Shown here: piece by piece, positions 63,669-64,000 of the stretch | Layout of the letters: each line of letters opens with the position of its first letter | How positions within the stretch are numbered: position 1 is the first letter of the stretch | NCBI GenBank assembly: GCA_029204225.1 | Contig: CM055100.1 | Location: 16,632,164-16,696,163, forward strand | DNA from: Diphasiastrum complanatum | Taxonomy: Eukaryota; Streptophyta; Lycopodiopsida; Lycopodiales; Lycopodiaceae | DNA length: 64,000 bases | Direction: 5' to 3' | Position numbers and translations under genes: made by a program | The notes under the pieces: generated by a model | What the model saw: only the letters and a program-made list of their open reading frames with translations | Told to the model about the DNA's origin: nothing | Databases searched by the model: none

Positions 63669-64000
63669 AGCGCCCCGGCTCGCGTTAGAGGGTGGCGTTG
63701 GGACATTGGGTCCCGGCTGCCGGCCCGACGCCAGTCATTTTGCGGCACAGTGGGGTCCCGGTTTGCACGGATTCATGTCCTGCCCGAACTCCACGTGTTG
63801 ATTTACGACTGGAACGTGGCCAAAGCTGTCCACGTGCCAATCAGCGCCAACGGTGGCCAGCGAGACAAACAACACCTCGAGCCAAAAAAAAGCACAAAAG
63901 ACAAAAAGGGAGTGCAAGGAAAAGCTTAAGGAGGCCCAAACACAGAAAAAAAAAATTCACAAACAACCAAAATAAACAAAGAGGAGGCAAACCCAAGACA
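63669..64000. other. GC-rich to A-rich unassigned end
   Basis: Continues the GC-rich stretch and then turns A-rich after 63880. No gene supported. Confidence 0.35.

Noticed and set aside
63339-63929. 196-codon Ala/Gly/Arg-rich frame
   Set aside because: Composition follows the GC-rich GGCGCC cluster, other frames are open as well, and no domain is visible.

Overview
The window is nuclear DNA of a land plant, probably a vascular plant. It holds an intron-bearing receptor-like cytoplasmic kinase gene, Ty1/copia elements primed by initiator tRNA-Met (TGGTATCAGAGC), Ty3/gypsy elements, plant LINE-like coding remnants and a CC-NLR remnant. I cannot place the species. Retroelement density, very long CT/GA microsatellites and a Penelope-like retroelement suggest a lineage outside the well-sampled crops (inference only).

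Layout. 1-2.1 kb: the end of a copia 5' LTR with primer site and broken gag, then a reversed copia integrase piece. 2.2-9.2 kb: a degenerate Penelope-like element. Two directly repeated 1.6-kb blocks, each starting with a long (CT)n tract, flank an ORF1-like region and a reverse transcriptase with a CTC motif, GIPMG and YIDD. 9.2-10.9 kb: more CT tracts and a copia gag/RNase H scrap. 11.3-14.2 kb: a reversed Ty3/gypsy element without RT. 14.2-22.7 kb: mostly unrecognised sequence with a reversed solo LTR candidate, short tandem duplications, a 27-G run, a GA tract, a copia primer site and an NLR remnant.

22.7-30.4 kb: the only apparently functional host gene, a UspA-domain/kinase of the RLCK-VI type. 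Eleven exons join in phase and the kinase motifs are complete, but the extreme 5' coding end is broken or misassembled.

30.4-45.3 kb: nested retroelements. A reversed copia element (LTRs, primer site, polypurine tract, GATGC target duplication) sits inside a reversed gypsy gag. A forward copia element (TTTCT target duplication) sits inside a reversed LINE-like ORF, which also holds an 86-bp tRNA-derived insertion with a 14-bp target duplication. Both copia elements lack RT/RNase H and share an unusual 3' coding-like region.

45-64 kb: mostly AT-rich sequence without recognisable genes, a degenerate copia (50.2-52.8 kb), a degenerate ~187-bp tandem array, a gypsy RT/RNase H fragment, a second truncated reversed Penelope-like copy (56.5-58.8 kb), a 123-bp perfect-type foldback, a recent 648-bp tandem duplication and a GC-rich stretch with ten GGCGCC sites.

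The genes do not form a pathway. The window is a transposon graveyard around one kinase gene; its main interest is the Penelope-like family and the nested, mutually defective copia elements.
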